A DNA stretch of 64,000 nt from assembly GCF_048060115.1 (NCBI RefSeq), contig NZ_JBHMIM010000042.1, forward strand, positions 1-64,000, given 5' to 3'. Within the stretch, counting starts at the first letter, position 1. Each line of letters opens with the position of its first letter. The translations under genes and the position numbers were made by a program. Shown here piece after piece: positions 1 through 8,552 of this stretch. A model generated the notes under the pieces. The model was not told the origin of the DNA. It made no database searches and saw only the letters and a list, made by a program, of their open reading frames with translations. The stretch comes from Micromonospora_E sp048060115 (GTDB lineage: Bacteria; Actinomycetota; Actinomycetes; Mycobacteriales; Micromonosporaceae).

Positions 1-239
1 CACAACCGAACCACCTGAGCCGAGTACCGGCACTACACCCAGTCGCGGACCGTTACTCGCAAAGGCTCAGTCAACAAGGCTTCACGTAACTACGAAACAC
101 TTAGGAGTGGCTTAACGTGAATTTCAAGCTCGCTGATCGTGCATGCGCAACTACGGGATTCTCCCGCATACGCGGCGGCGGCCGGCCGCGCCCTCCCTGG
201 CAACGACCGGCCGCCGCGTTTCAAACGGGCGCCGTGGGG

Positions 240-953
240 TCAGTAGTCGTAGTCGCCCGAGTCGTCCAGATCGCTGTCCAGATCGCTGTCCAGATCGGAG
301 TCGTCCTTGGAGCCGTCTTTGCCGTTGATGTTGTCGCGACCATCACCGTCCGGCACCGCGATCGGCTTCGGCGTCCCCTCCGGCAGGCATTCCAGGTTCT
401 TCTTGCCGTCCGGCTGGACGACGAACCAGGTGCCGCCGACACCCTGGCCCTTCCACTCGCCGGGCTTCTCGTCGCCCGCGTAGTAGTAGATCGGCCATCC
501 GTCGATGGTCAGCTGCCGGGTGCCGTCGGGCCGGTTGACCGTCCCGACGAGGTCCTCATCCACTCCGGACAGGATCGGGTCCCCGTCGGTGAGCGCCGGC
601 GGCCAGATCTTGGCGCAGTCGCCCTCACAGTTCGAGGTCGCCGGGTCGTTGGAGTCGTTCTCGAAGCGGTAGAGCAGCCAGCCGTCGTCGTCCGTGACGA
701 CGTCGCCCATCTTGTCGACGGCCTTGCCGACCAGTTCCTTGGTCAGGTCCTCGTCGGCGATGTCGACCGCGATGTCCTCGTTGTCGACCGGCTCGGGCGC
801 CGCTGATGCCTGCGCCGCGTTCGCGGCGTTGACGACTGGCTGGGCCTGAGCGCCGCCAAAGTCGTCCGGGTTGTAACCTGCCGGGGCACAACCCGGCAAC
901 ACGAGTGCCGCCAGTGCGCCTGCGACTATGACGGTCCGCTTTCCCAGTGCCAC
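240..953 (-). CDS. secreted lipoprotein with two Lipoprotein_15-type repeats
   Basis: The 237-aa protein begins with a lipoprotein signal peptide whose lipobox LPGC puts the lipidated cysteine at residue 22, so it should be anchored to the outer face of the membrane. Two copies of the 'secreted repeat of unknown function' follow (WLLYRF...NCEGDCAKIWPP at about 90-120, and WPIYYYAGD...GGTWFVVQPDG at about 150-180). The family is common in actinobacteria and its biochemical role is unknown. The C-terminus is strongly acidic, with a short Asp-Ser-Asp-Leu repeat encoded by a 12-bp tandem repeat at 264-297. It is transcribed alone and is separated by a hairpin from the sigma/anti-sigma pair upstream. 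The family assignment is firm and the function is not known. Confidence 0.85.
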   Translation of the reverse strand: MALGKRTVIVAGALAALVLPGCAPAGYNPDDFGGAQAQPVVNAANAAQASAAPEPVDNEDIAVDIADEDLTKELVGKAVDKMGDVVTDDDGWLLYRFENDSNDPATSNCEGDCAKIWPPALTDGDPILSGVDEDLVGTVNRPDGTRQLTIDGWPIYYYAGDEKPGEWKGQGVGGTWFVVQPDGKKNLECLPEGTPKPIAVPDGDGRDNINGKDGSKDDSDLDSDLDSDLDDSGDYDY

Positions 954-1145
954 GTGCCCTCCCTATTTCGTCCACATCGGGCTTCAACTAGGAATACGCA
1001 GCATCTGCGGGTTTGGATCGGGATCCCAAGGTGCACAATTTCACAGCCACGGGTTGAACCAGGCCTCCGTCGGCTGCGTGTGCGCACGTCCCGCGTCCCC
1101 GTCGAGGCGTACGGGCCGTCCGTATCCCAGTCGATACGAACAAAC

Positions 1146-1185
1146 AGCTCGTGGGTGTCCGGGTCTACCCGGACACCCACGAGCT
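1146..1185 (-). terminator. strong hairpin terminator after the anti-sigma gene
   Basis: Perfect 18-bp inverted repeat (arms 1146-1163 and 1168-1185) with loop TCTA. It starts 50 bp past the stop of the minus-strand anti-sigma gene. There is no clear T-run, which is usual for high-GC actinomycete terminators. It also insulates the lipoprotein gene downstream. Confidence 0.75.
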
Positions 1186-1235
1186 TCGCTTTCCACAGTC
1201 GGTACCGCTGATATCGGAAACGGCTGATCCTTCGG

Positions 1236-2108
1236 TCAGACCGGTACCGTCACGATCGCGGTGGCCACCCCGGACCGGTCGACCGCCTGCACCTGAATCT
1301 GTTCGATGTCGTCGCGTGGTGCCGCCGTCGACGTGGTCAGCAGCAGCGGTGCGGGTTGCTGCGCGGTCCCGTACCCGGCCTCCGGCACCGACCAGGTCGA
1401 CAGCACCTCGGCCGTCCCGCTGGCCCGGATCACCACCAGCCGGCACTGCATCGGCCCCGGCACCCGGCGCAACGCGAACGACACCTGGGTACCCCAGGCC
1501 GCCTCGTCGAGCACCACGTCGGCCTCGACTCCGGTGGAGGGGTCCACGGTGCTGAACTTCTCACCGGTGACCTCGGGGCCACCCACCCCGGACTGGGGAT
1601 CAGTCGTCGGTGCGGTGGTCGACAAGGTGGTGTCCGGACCGGCCTGCGGAACGGTGCCGGTGTCACCGAACCACTGCGAGCCGGCGAGGAACGAGGCACC
1701 GGTCAACGTTGCGGTCAGGACAAACCCGGCGGCGATCTGCAAGGGGCGACCGGTCAGCCATCGCCGGGAGCTACGGGCGTGGCCGAGCGGACGGACCTGA
1801 CCGTGGTCGCGATGCCGATCGGCGCCGAGTCCGCCGGCCGACCTGGTCGGCTCCGGAACGTCGTTGTCGCCGTCGGCTGCCCCACCAGCCCGGTTCACAC
1901 CGATGGGGCTCGCCTGAGGGAGGGCAGGGCTGTCCTCCAGCTGGCTGATGTCTACCGTAGACATGAGTCCGATGATCGGGATCAGCGATTCGAGCTCGGC
2001 CGCGCAGGCCCAACATCCCGCCAGGTGCTCCTCGAACTGCTCGACGTCGTCGGGGTCGAGTGCGCCGAGCGCGTACGCTCCGACATCCCAGTGCGCGGAC
2101 CGTGTCAT
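1236..2108 (-). CDS. zinc-binding anti-sigma factor, membrane-anchored
   Basis: The 290-aa protein carries the ZAS anti-sigma motif HX3CX2C at His28, Cys32 and Cys35 in its N-terminal cytoplasmic part. A single membrane segment lies at about 123-143, followed by an extracytoplasmic domain of about 145 residues. Its ATG overlaps the stop of the upstream ECF sigma gene in an ATGA arrangement, so the two are translationally coupled, as expected for a sigma/anti-sigma pair. By family it should hold the sigma factor inactive until an envelope signal releases it. The sensory C-terminal domain has no motif that I recognise. Confidence 0.88.
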   Translation of the reverse strand: MTRSAHWDVGAYALGALDPDDVEQFEEHLAGCWACAAELESLIPIIGLMSTVDISQLEDSPALPQASPIGVNRAGGAADGDNDVPEPTRSAGGLGADRHRDHGQVRPLGHARSSRRWLTGRPLQIAAGFVLTATLTGASFLAGSQWFGDTGTVPQAGPDTTLSTTAPTTDPQSGVGGPEVTGEKFSTVDPSTGVEADVVLDEAAWGTQVSFALRRVPGPMQCRLVVIRASGTAEVLSTWSVPEAGYGTAQQPAPLLLTTSTAAPRDDIEQIQVQAVDRSGVATAIVTVPV

Positions 2109-2800
2109 TCTGTAACCCCCCGCTGTTGCAGCGCCGACCGCAGCGCTCGTAGCGCGTAGTAGACCCGCGACTTCGCGGTCCCCAATGGCAGCCCCAGCGC
2201 GGCAGCCGCCTCGGGCACCGTCCGGCCTCGGAAGTAGGTCTCGACCAGGATCTCCCGATGCGGCTGACTCAGCGTCCGCATCGCATCGGTGACGGTCATC
2301 TGACGCAGTACCTGATCGGTGCCGTCGGATTCGGCGAAACTCTCCAGGTCCCGGTCGTACTCCTCGGTCGGCCTGGCCTTCTCACTACGGTGATCGTCGA
2401 TGGCGATCCGTCGGGCCACGGTGACCAACCAAGGTCGCAACGACGCCTGACCCTGCGCACCGAGCCGGTGGGCGTTGCGCCACGCCCGTAGCAGTGTCTC
2501 CTGGACGATGTCTTCCGCCCGCTGCCGGTCCCCCCCGGTCAGCCGGAGCACGAAGCCCAGTAACGGCCGGGCGTGTTCCGCGTAGAGCGTACGGACAAGC
2601 TCGTCTCCATGGCTGGACTCCGGCATCCCGGCCTGGTGCCGGCTGTGGGTGGTCCGTGGCGTCACCGGCTCATCATCGCGCTCGGCCGCCCTCCCGTCGA
2701 TGGTCTGCCAACGTTGCGTGGTCCCGGTGCTGCGTGACCTGCTGCCGGTGACGCCTAGCCGGACCGGTTGCGCCTGCCAGCCGCTCGCGACCGCGTACAT
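2105..2800 (-). CDS. ECF-type RNA polymerase sigma factor
   Basis: This is a group 4 (ECF) sigma-70 factor. Region 2 is seen as LYAEHARPLLGFVLRLTGG..AEDIVQETLLRAWR, and region 4 as a helix-turn-helix around TVPEAAAALGLPLGTAKSRVYYALRALR. I place the start at the ATG at 2800 because GGAGG lies seven bases upstream, giving 231 aa. The first residues before region 2 are then an unusual tail of about 65 aa. A shorter start at 2626 (173 aa) would give the usual ECF length. The gene overlaps its anti-sigma gene by 4 bp. The target promoters are unknown, and autoregulation is likely by analogy with other ECF pairs. Confidence 0.88.
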   Translation of the reverse strand: MYAVASGWQAQPVRLGVTGSRSRSTGTTQRWQTIDGRAAERDDEPVTPRTTHSRHQAGMPESSHGDELVRTLYAEHARPLLGFVLRLTGGDRQRAEDIVQETLLRAWRNAHRLGAQGQASLRPWLVTVARRIAIDDHRSEKARPTEEYDRDLESFAESDGTDQVLRQMTVTDAMRTLSQPHREILVETYFRGRTVPEAAAALGLPLGTAKSRVYYALRALRSALQQRGVTE

Positions 2801-2883
2801 CGCAGGACCTCCATCCGACGAAACCGACAAGCGGCCCGCGGCTGGGGGCCCACCCCGAAGTACGGAGTCGGCCGGCGTACGGA

Positions 2884-3741
2884 TCAAAGCCCATCGGGAA
2901 AAGTTTTGTTCGGTGGCGGCGGCGACGGTTGCGCGGTCGCGTCGCCGATCGGGGTGGCGCCAGCGATCAGCCGGTCGAGTTCGGTGCCGTGCACCACCCG
3001 GCTCGGGAACCAGTCGCCTGCGGCCCGCCGGGCCAGATCGGCGACCCTGGGGAGGGTCTTCCCGGCGACGACGACGAGGTTGCCGTACCGGCGTTGCCGC
3101 AGCACCGCCGCGTCGGCGATCAGGCAGATCCCGGGCAGCGCCTGCCGTACCGAGGCCAGATGTCGGCGTGCCCAGCGCAGCGGTGGCCCGTCGGCCACGT
3201 TGGACAGCAACTGGCCGTCGGGGGCGAGCACCCGGGCGACCTCGGCGACGAACTCCACCGAGGTCAGCCTCGCCGGGGTACGGGCACCGGCGAACACGTC
3301 GGCGATCACCAGGTCGTAGCTGCCGGGGCGAGCCTGCTCGACGGCCGCCCGCGCGTCGCCGACGCGTACCCGCAGGTTGCGGTCGGGCGGCCAGGGCAGT
3401 TCCCGGCGGACCAGCTCGGCCAGCGCGGCGTCGATCTCCACCACCCGCTGGCTCGACCCGGGGCGGGTGGCGGTCAGGTACCGGGGCAGGGTCAGCGCCC
3501 CGCCGCCCAGGTGCAGCACCCGCAACGGCTTGCCGGGCAGGGCGGCCAGGTCGACGGCGGCGGCGATCCGGCGCACGTACTCGAACTCCAGGTGCGTCGG
3601 GTCGTCCAGGTCGACGTGTGACTGCTGGGTGCCGTCCAACAGCAGGGTGTACGCGCGGCGGCGGTCCGGGTCCACGGCGAGCTGTGCCGTGCCGGTGTCG
3701 ACCTGCACCGTCGGCGGCGCAGTCCTACGGGTGCGGCCCAC
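2884..3741 (-). CDS. spermidine synthase-like methyltransferase-fold protein
   Basis: The 285-aa product has the Rossmann core of the polyamine synthase family: LRVLHLGGGALTLPRYL for nucleotide binding, VVEIDAAL for the acidic residue of strand 2, and YDLVIADVFAGARTP at the active-site position. Actinobacterial proteins of this type are often annotated as fused or orphan spermidine synthases, and their true substrates are unproven. The start is chosen at GTG 3741, where homology to the family begins. The same frame stays open further upstream but overlaps the preceding gene. It sits 89 bp after the NurA-like gene and may be co-transcribed with it. A role in polyamine synthesis should not be assumed. 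Confidence 0.75.
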   Translation of the reverse strand: MGRTRRTAPPTVQVDTGTAQLAVDPDRRRAYTLLLDGTQQSHVDLDDPTHLEFEYVRRIAAAVDLAALPGKPLRVLHLGGGALTLPRYLTATRPGSSQRVVEIDAALAELVRRELPWPPDRNLRVRVGDARAAVEQARPGSYDLVIADVFAGARTPARLTSVEFVAEVARVLAPDGQLLSNVADGPPLRWARRHLASVRQALPGICLIADAAVLRQRRYGNLVVVAGKTLPRVADLARRAAGDWFPSRVVHGTELDRLIAGATPIGDATAQPSPPPPNKTFPDGL

Positions 3742-3830
3742 CGGATCAGTATGGCCGGTGCCGGTCCAGCCGCTGTCGGCCGCCTCCGCCGTGGCCCGCC
3801 TCCGCCGTGGCCCGCCGGCACCCGCCCGCT

Positions 3831-4829
3831 TCAGCCGCGGGCGGCCCCGAGGCTCAACGCCCGGTGTAGCAGCCGCGCGTCGCCGAGCATCGCCCGTAGC
3901 CGCCGTTCCAGTCCGGCGATCGGCACGAGGTTCTGCGGCGCCCGCGGATCCTTGTACGGCGTCGAGGCGAACCGGGGCAGCGCGGCCAGCGAAAGATCGG
4001 CCAACGCGATCGCAGCCTGAGCGGTGACGTCCGGTCGGCACTCCACCCGGACGATGCCAGCCCAGGGCGCTCCGCGGGGCCCGGGTAGCCGTAGGTACCA
4101 CGAGTAGTTGCGCCACCGGGTGCCATGCAGGAACACCGGGGAACGTTCGGCCGGTCGCAGCCCGGTCACCACCGGCATCAGGCTCGCCGGCAGATAGGTA
4201 CGGCTGTGCGACTTGACGTATCCGACGGTGTTCGGCAACTGCCGCCCGCGTAGCGGACCGTCGACCACCAGCAGCTCGCCGTCGGTGCCGGCCTCGGCAC
4301 GGGCCTGCTCGGACACGGCGATCTCCAGCGCGGCCAGCGCCGGCTGCACCGCCTGCGCCAGGGTCGCCGGATCCGTGTGGTCGACCCGCCTCGCCGGGTA
4401 GCGAATCTGGCCGATGGCCAGGTCGGTCGCGGCGGCGTTCGGGGTGAACAGGCCGCGCTCCGGGCGGGCTCCGGCCAACGTCGCGGCCCCTCGGCGCAGG
4501 TCACACCGGACCACTCCGGCGGCGTACGAGGCGGCCACGGCCGGATAGGAGACCCCGTCCGGCTCGTCGCTCCACAGCGAAGCGTCGATCCGGCGTACCC
4601 CGTCGACCAGCAGCACCACGTCCGGTGCCCGGACATCGGCTGGCTGGCGCAGGGGCTGCCATGCCGCCGGGTCCAGCTCCACCGCGAGATCGGTGGCGTC
4701 CTGACTGTCGTCCGTCGTAGCCGGACCCCCCGGTTCCGGCGCCTCGAACGACGTGCCGTAGCCGGGCTGCCACCCTTCGACGAACCAGCGGACGCCGTCG
4801 GCCCGCTGCTGCGTCGCCGCGGCGGTCAC
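3831..4829 (-). CDS. NurA-type nuclease of a HerA-NurA-SbcCD operon
   Basis: The 332-aa protein shows the NurA domain hallmarks: a first acidic motif VVLLVDGVRRIDA near residue 85, a second, LLVVDGPLRGRQLP, near 200, followed by VGYVKSHSRTYLP. NurA enzymes are Mn-dependent 5'-3' exo/endonucleases that work with the hexameric HerA translocase to resect DNA ends. The GTG start at 4829 overlaps the sbcC stop (GTGA), so it is the fourth gene of a coupled herA-sbcD-sbcC-nurA set. That context supports the call more strongly than the distant sequence similarity does. Other possibilities would be a nuclease with a different partner, but the operon argues against that. Confidence 0.78.
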   Translation of the reverse strand: MTAAATQQRADGVRWFVEGWQPGYGTSFEAPEPGGPATTDDSQDATDLAVELDPAAWQPLRQPADVRAPDVVLLVDGVRRIDASLWSDEPDGVSYPAVAASYAAGVVRCDLRRGAATLAGARPERGLFTPNAAATDLAIGQIRYPARRVDHTDPATLAQAVQPALAALEIAVSEQARAEAGTDGELLVVDGPLRGRQLPNTVGYVKSHSRTYLPASLMPVVTGLRPAERSPVFLHGTRWRNYSWYLRLPGPRGAPWAGIVRVECRPDVTAQAAIALADLSLAALPRFASTPYKDPRAPQNLVPIAGLERRLRAMLGDARLLHRALSLGAARG

Positions 4830-7381
4830 ATTCCGCTCCGGTGAACCGACGCCGTCCGGGCGTCCTTGCGTACCTCGAACCGCACAGGTACCCGTTCGGC
4901 CAGCGCCGGGACGTGGGTGACCAGCCCGACCATCCGGTCCCCCCGGGCGGCCAGTGCTTCGAGGGTCGCCGCGACGGTGTCCAGCGTCGCGGCGTCCAGC
5001 GATCCGAATCCCTCGTCGAGCACGATCGACTCCAGACTCGCCGCGCTGGTCGACATCCCAGCCAGCTGCTCGGACAGCGCCAACGCCAGTGCCAGCGACG
5101 CCTGGAAGGTCTCGCCGCCGGACAGGGTACGCACGCCGCGGCGCAGCCCGGCGTCGTGATGGTCGACGACGAAGAACTCGCCGGCGTCGTGGACGAGTTC
5201 GTACTGCCCGCTGGACAACTCCCGCAGGATCAGCGAGGCACCGTCCACCAGGAGGTCCAGCGCTTCGACCAGCAGCCACCGTTCGAAGTTGTTCGCCCGC
5301 AGATGCCCGGCCAGTGTCCGGGCCACCTGGGCGGAACGTTCCTGTTCCGTGCGCCGCTGGCGCAGCTCACCGGCCTGGGCGAACCGTTCGGCGACCCGGT
5401 CGTGTTCGCTCTGCGCCCGCTGCACCGCCAGCGCGGCAGCCTGCCGGTACTCGGCCGGCTGCGGCGCCCCGGTGCCGGCCGGGCGGGAGCGGCGGGTGGC
5501 CGGCCCGGAACCGTCCGGCCCGGAACCGTCCGCGCCGGGCGGGCGCAGACCAGCGGCGACGAACAGTTCGTCGGCGCGCGCGCCGACCCTGTCGGCCGCT
5601 GCCCGGGCGGCGGCCAGCTCGGAGTCCGCGCAAACCCGGGCCGCGCGGCGGTCAGCCGCCAGCTCCTGTGCCCAGCCGGCGAGCTGCGTCCAGGCGGTGG
5701 CCAGGTCGGAACGGTCGGTCGCCGGTGGCGCCAGCCGGGCGACGGTGTCCCGGACGGCATCGAACTCCCGCCACGCCGCCTGTAGCCGTTGCTCGTCGGC
5801 GACGGCGGCACGCTGGGCCCGACGGGCGGCCTCCCTGGCCCGTCGTACCTGCCCGCCCGCTTCGTCGAGCGAGCCCTGCAGCCGGTCGACGACGGCCAGC
5901 TCGGCCCGCACCGCTTCGACACCAGGGGAGGCGGACAGCTCGGTGTCGAGCTGAGCCAACCGGACGCTGAGCTGCTCGGCCCGTACCCGGGCCCGGTCGA
6001 GGGCGCGTTCGACCTCCCGGACCACCTGCTCGGCGGCGGTGACCTGCTGTTGCGCCCGGTCGGCGGTGGCCCGCGCCACCTGCCCGGCGGCTTTCGCCTC
6101 GGCCACCCGGGAACCGGCCGGGACCGCCGGAACGACGTCGACCGGTCGTTCGCAGACGGGGCAGTCCTCGCCGGCCACCATGTCGTGGCGCAGCGCCGCC
6201 GCCAGGTCGGCGGTCTGCGCCTCCTGGTACGCCCGGCGGGCCTGCTCCAGGTCCGCGGCAGCAGCGGCGGCGGCCGCGCGCGCCGTCCCTAGCGCCGCGA
6301 CGCTCGCCTCGTGCTCGGTCTGCGCCGTGGCCACCACCGGGGCCAGTTCGGCCGATTCGGCGGCGACCCGGTCCCGTTCGGCGTGGGCCTGCACCAGCAG
6401 TCGCAGGGTGGCCGGGTCACCGGCGGCGGCCAACTCGGCGCGGATCTTTTCTTCGCGTTCCTCGGCGACGGTGACGGACCGTTCCACCTCGGCGGCCGTG
6501 GCCCGGGCCGCCGCCACTTCGTCGGCGAGCGCGGCAGCCGCCGCCGGCGGCTCGACCCGGCCGAGCAGGCCGATGTCGCCGTCGAGCCCGGTGACCTGGT
6601 CGGTGGCGCTCGCCACCGTCCGTTGTGCCTGTTCCAGCTCTGGGAGGGCAGCCTCGACCGCCGCCGTCAAGGTCCGGATCGCGTCGAGTTGGGTCACCGC
6701 GGCGTCGACCGCCGCGGAGTCGGCGTCGGCCAGACCCCCGAGCAGCTGATCGACGGCCGCGACCGCCGCTTCCGCGGTGGCCGCCCGCGCGGTGGCCTGT
6801 TTCTGAATCCGTTCGTAGACGTGCAGCCCGAGCAGGTTGACCAGGATCTGCTGGCGGGTGGCCGGTTTGGCGTGCAGGAAGTCCGCGAACCGGCCCTGAG
6901 GCAGCAGCACGCAGGTGGTGAACTGCTCGTACGGCAGCCCGACGGCGTCCAGTACCGCCTGCCCCATCTCGGCGGGGGTGCCGGCCAGCACCTCGCCGAG
7001 GTCGTCCGGGCTCATCCCGGTGTCGAGCCGGGTCACGTCGAAACCCGGTGGCATCAGCTGCAGCCCGGCGTTGCCGGTCTTGACCACGCCGCGCGAGTCG
7101 CGACGGATCACCCGGGTGGCGACGTAGCGGCTGCCGGCGCTCTCGAAGACCAACCGCACCCTGGCCTCGTTGGCGGAAGGGGCGAGCGCGGAGGCGATGC
7201 CCCGGCTGCTGCCCCAGCGGGGAACCTGGCCGTAGAGGGCGAAACAGATCGCGTCCAGGATGCTGGACTTGCCCGATCCGGTCGGTCCGACCAGCGCGAA
7301 GAAGTCGGCGTCGGTGAAGTCGACCGTGGTCTCCTCGCGGAAGACGGTGAAACCGGCCAGGTCCAGCCGCAGCGGCCTCAC
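4826..7381 (-). CDS. sbcC: SbcC/Rad50-type exonuclease subunit
   Basis: The 851-aa SMC-like ATPase has Walker A GPTGSGKSS at residues 32-40, long Ala/Glu/Arg-rich coiled coils, a central zinc hook CPVC (in EDCPVCERPV), the ABC signature LSGGE and Walker B SIVLDEGFGSLD near the C-terminus. With SbcD it forms the ATP-driven complex that opens and trims DNA hairpins and protein-blocked ends. Its start overlaps the sbcD stop (ATGA) and its stop overlaps the nurA start. The length is a little short of E. coli SbcC but typical for actinobacteria. Confidence 0.95.
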   Translation of the reverse strand: MRPLRLDLAGFTVFREETTVDFTDADFFALVGPTGSGKSSILDAICFALYGQVPRWGSSRGIASALAPSANEARVRLVFESAGSRYVATRVIRRDSRGVVKTGNAGLQLMPPGFDVTRLDTGMSPDDLGEVLAGTPAEMGQAVLDAVGLPYEQFTTCVLLPQGRFADFLHAKPATRQQILVNLLGLHVYERIQKQATARAATAEAAVAAVDQLLGGLADADSAAVDAAVTQLDAIRTLTAAVEAALPELEQAQRTVASATDQVTGLDGDIGLLGRVEPPAAAAALADEVAAARATAAEVERSVTVAEEREEKIRAELAAAGDPATLRLLVQAHAERDRVAAESAELAPVVATAQTEHEASVAALGTARAAAAAAAADLEQARRAYQEAQTADLAAALRHDMVAGEDCPVCERPVDVVPAVPAGSRVAEAKAAGQVARATADRAQQQVTAAEQVVREVERALDRARVRAEQLSVRLAQLDTELSASPGVEAVRAELAVVDRLQGSLDEAGGQVRRAREAARRAQRAAVADEQRLQAAWREFDAVRDTVARLAPPATDRSDLATAWTQLAGWAQELAADRRAARVCADSELAAARAAADRVGARADELFVAAGLRPPGADGSGPDGSGPATRRSRPAGTGAPQPAEYRQAAALAVQRAQSEHDRVAERFAQAGELRQRRTEQERSAQVARTLAGHLRANNFERWLLVEALDLLVDGASLILRELSSGQYELVHDAGEFFVVDHHDAGLRRGVRTLSGGETFQASLALALALSEQLAGMSTSAASLESIVLDEGFGSLDAATLDTVAATLEALAARGDRMVGLVTHVPALAERVPVRFEVRKDARTASVHRSGM

Positions 7382-8529
7382 GACGAGGTCACCTCCTCGT
7401 AGAGGGTGTCGAACAGGGACCGGACACCGTCGTCGCCGTGCCCGCGCGCGTCGAGGTAGTCGGCGAACAGCTCGCCGGGGGCCCGCCCGGTGCGCTGGGT
7501 GGTACGACTGGGGCCGGGCTGGGTACGGGCGAACTCCGGGTCGATCCGGATCTCCAGCGCCCGGGGCAGCAATTCCTGCACCTGCTCACGAAGTCCGGCC
7601 CGGGGTGCCTCCTGGATGAAGACCCGCAGCCAGGCGTCGCCGTGGTCGGTGGCGGCCAGCTCCTCGAGGGTGCCTCGGACGGTACGCAGCGTCGTGGCGG
7701 CGGCGACCGGCACCTCGCGTACCCGGGCGGCGGTGCTGGCGGTGACGTCGACGACGCTGACCGAGGCGACGTTCTCCTCCTCACCGAAGTCGACCGCCAG
7801 CGGGCTTCCGCTGTAGCGCACCGGGCAGGGCGCCTCGAGCTGCTGTGCCCGGTGCAGGTGACCCAGCGCCACGTAGTGCGTGCCGGTCGGGAAGACGGTG
7901 GCCGGTACGGCGTAGCCGAGGACGGTGTGCACCTCCCGCTCGCCGCCGCCGGAGCGGCCGCCGACCACGGTCAGGTGGGCGGTGATCAGGTTGATCACGC
8001 CGGGCGCGCCGAAGCCGTCGGTCAATCTGGCGATGACCCGGCTGACATGGTCGGCGTAGGTCTGGGTCGCCTCGGCGGCGCTCAGTTGGTACATCTCGGT
8101 GGCGCGTACCGCGTACCGCTGGGACAGGAACGGCAGCGCGGCCAGCTGCCACCGTTCGCCGCCGTCGGTGACCCCGTCGATGACGTGTTCGTCTGGATTG
8201 TCCCGTACGCTGCCGCGTAGCGTGATGCCGGCGGCCTCGGCCCACGGCCGCAACGCGTCCAACGCGGCCCCGTTGTCGTGGTTGCCGCCGATGGCCACCA
8301 CGGCGGCGCCGGTGCCGCGCAACGCGGTCAACGCTCTGGTGACCACCCGGGTGGCGTCCGGGCTGGGTGCCGAGGTGTCGTAGAGGTCACCGGCGACGAT
8401 CACCAGGTCGGGGTGCTCGGCTCGGGCGATCTCCACCACCTGGCCGAGTGCCTGGATCTGCTCGGCCAGTCTCTGCTGTCCCTTGAGGACCTTGCCGACA
8501 TGCCAGTCGGAGGTGTGCAGGATCCGCAT
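7378..8529 (-). CDS. sbcD: SbcD/Mre11-type nuclease subunit
   Basis: The 383-aa metallophosphoesterase has the phosphoesterase motifs in order: HTSDWHVGK at residue 5 onward, VAGDLYD, GGNHDN, then a GHLHRAQ motif near 235. The metal ligands are all present. It is the nuclease partner of SbcC, which follows with an ATGA overlap, and it lies 23 bp downstream of the HerA-like gene. The complete motif set means an active enzyme is expected. Confidence 0.95.
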   Translation of the reverse strand: MRILHTSDWHVGKVLKGQQRLAEQIQALGQVVEIARAEHPDLVIVAGDLYDTSAPSPDATRVVTRALTALRGTGAAVVAIGGNHDNGAALDALRPWAEAAGITLRGSVRDNPDEHVIDGVTDGGERWQLAALPFLSQRYAVRATEMYQLSAAEATQTYADHVSRVIARLTDGFGAPGVINLITAHLTVVGGRSGGGEREVHTVLGYAVPATVFPTGTHYVALGHLHRAQQLEAPCPVRYSGSPLAVDFGEEENVASVSVVDVTASTAARVREVPVAAATTLRTVRGTLEELAATDHGDAWLRVFIQEAPRAGLREQVQELLPRALEIRIDPEFARTQPGPSRTTQRTGRAPGELFADYLDARGHGDDGVRSLFDTLYEEVTSS

Positions 8530-8552
8530 CGGGGGACCTCCTCGGCCTCGGG

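Noticed and set aside
176..216. Hairpin downstream of the first lipoprotein gene
   Set aside because: A 10-bp GC-only stem with a 21-base loop is weak and likely by chance in this base composition. It is not called as a terminator.
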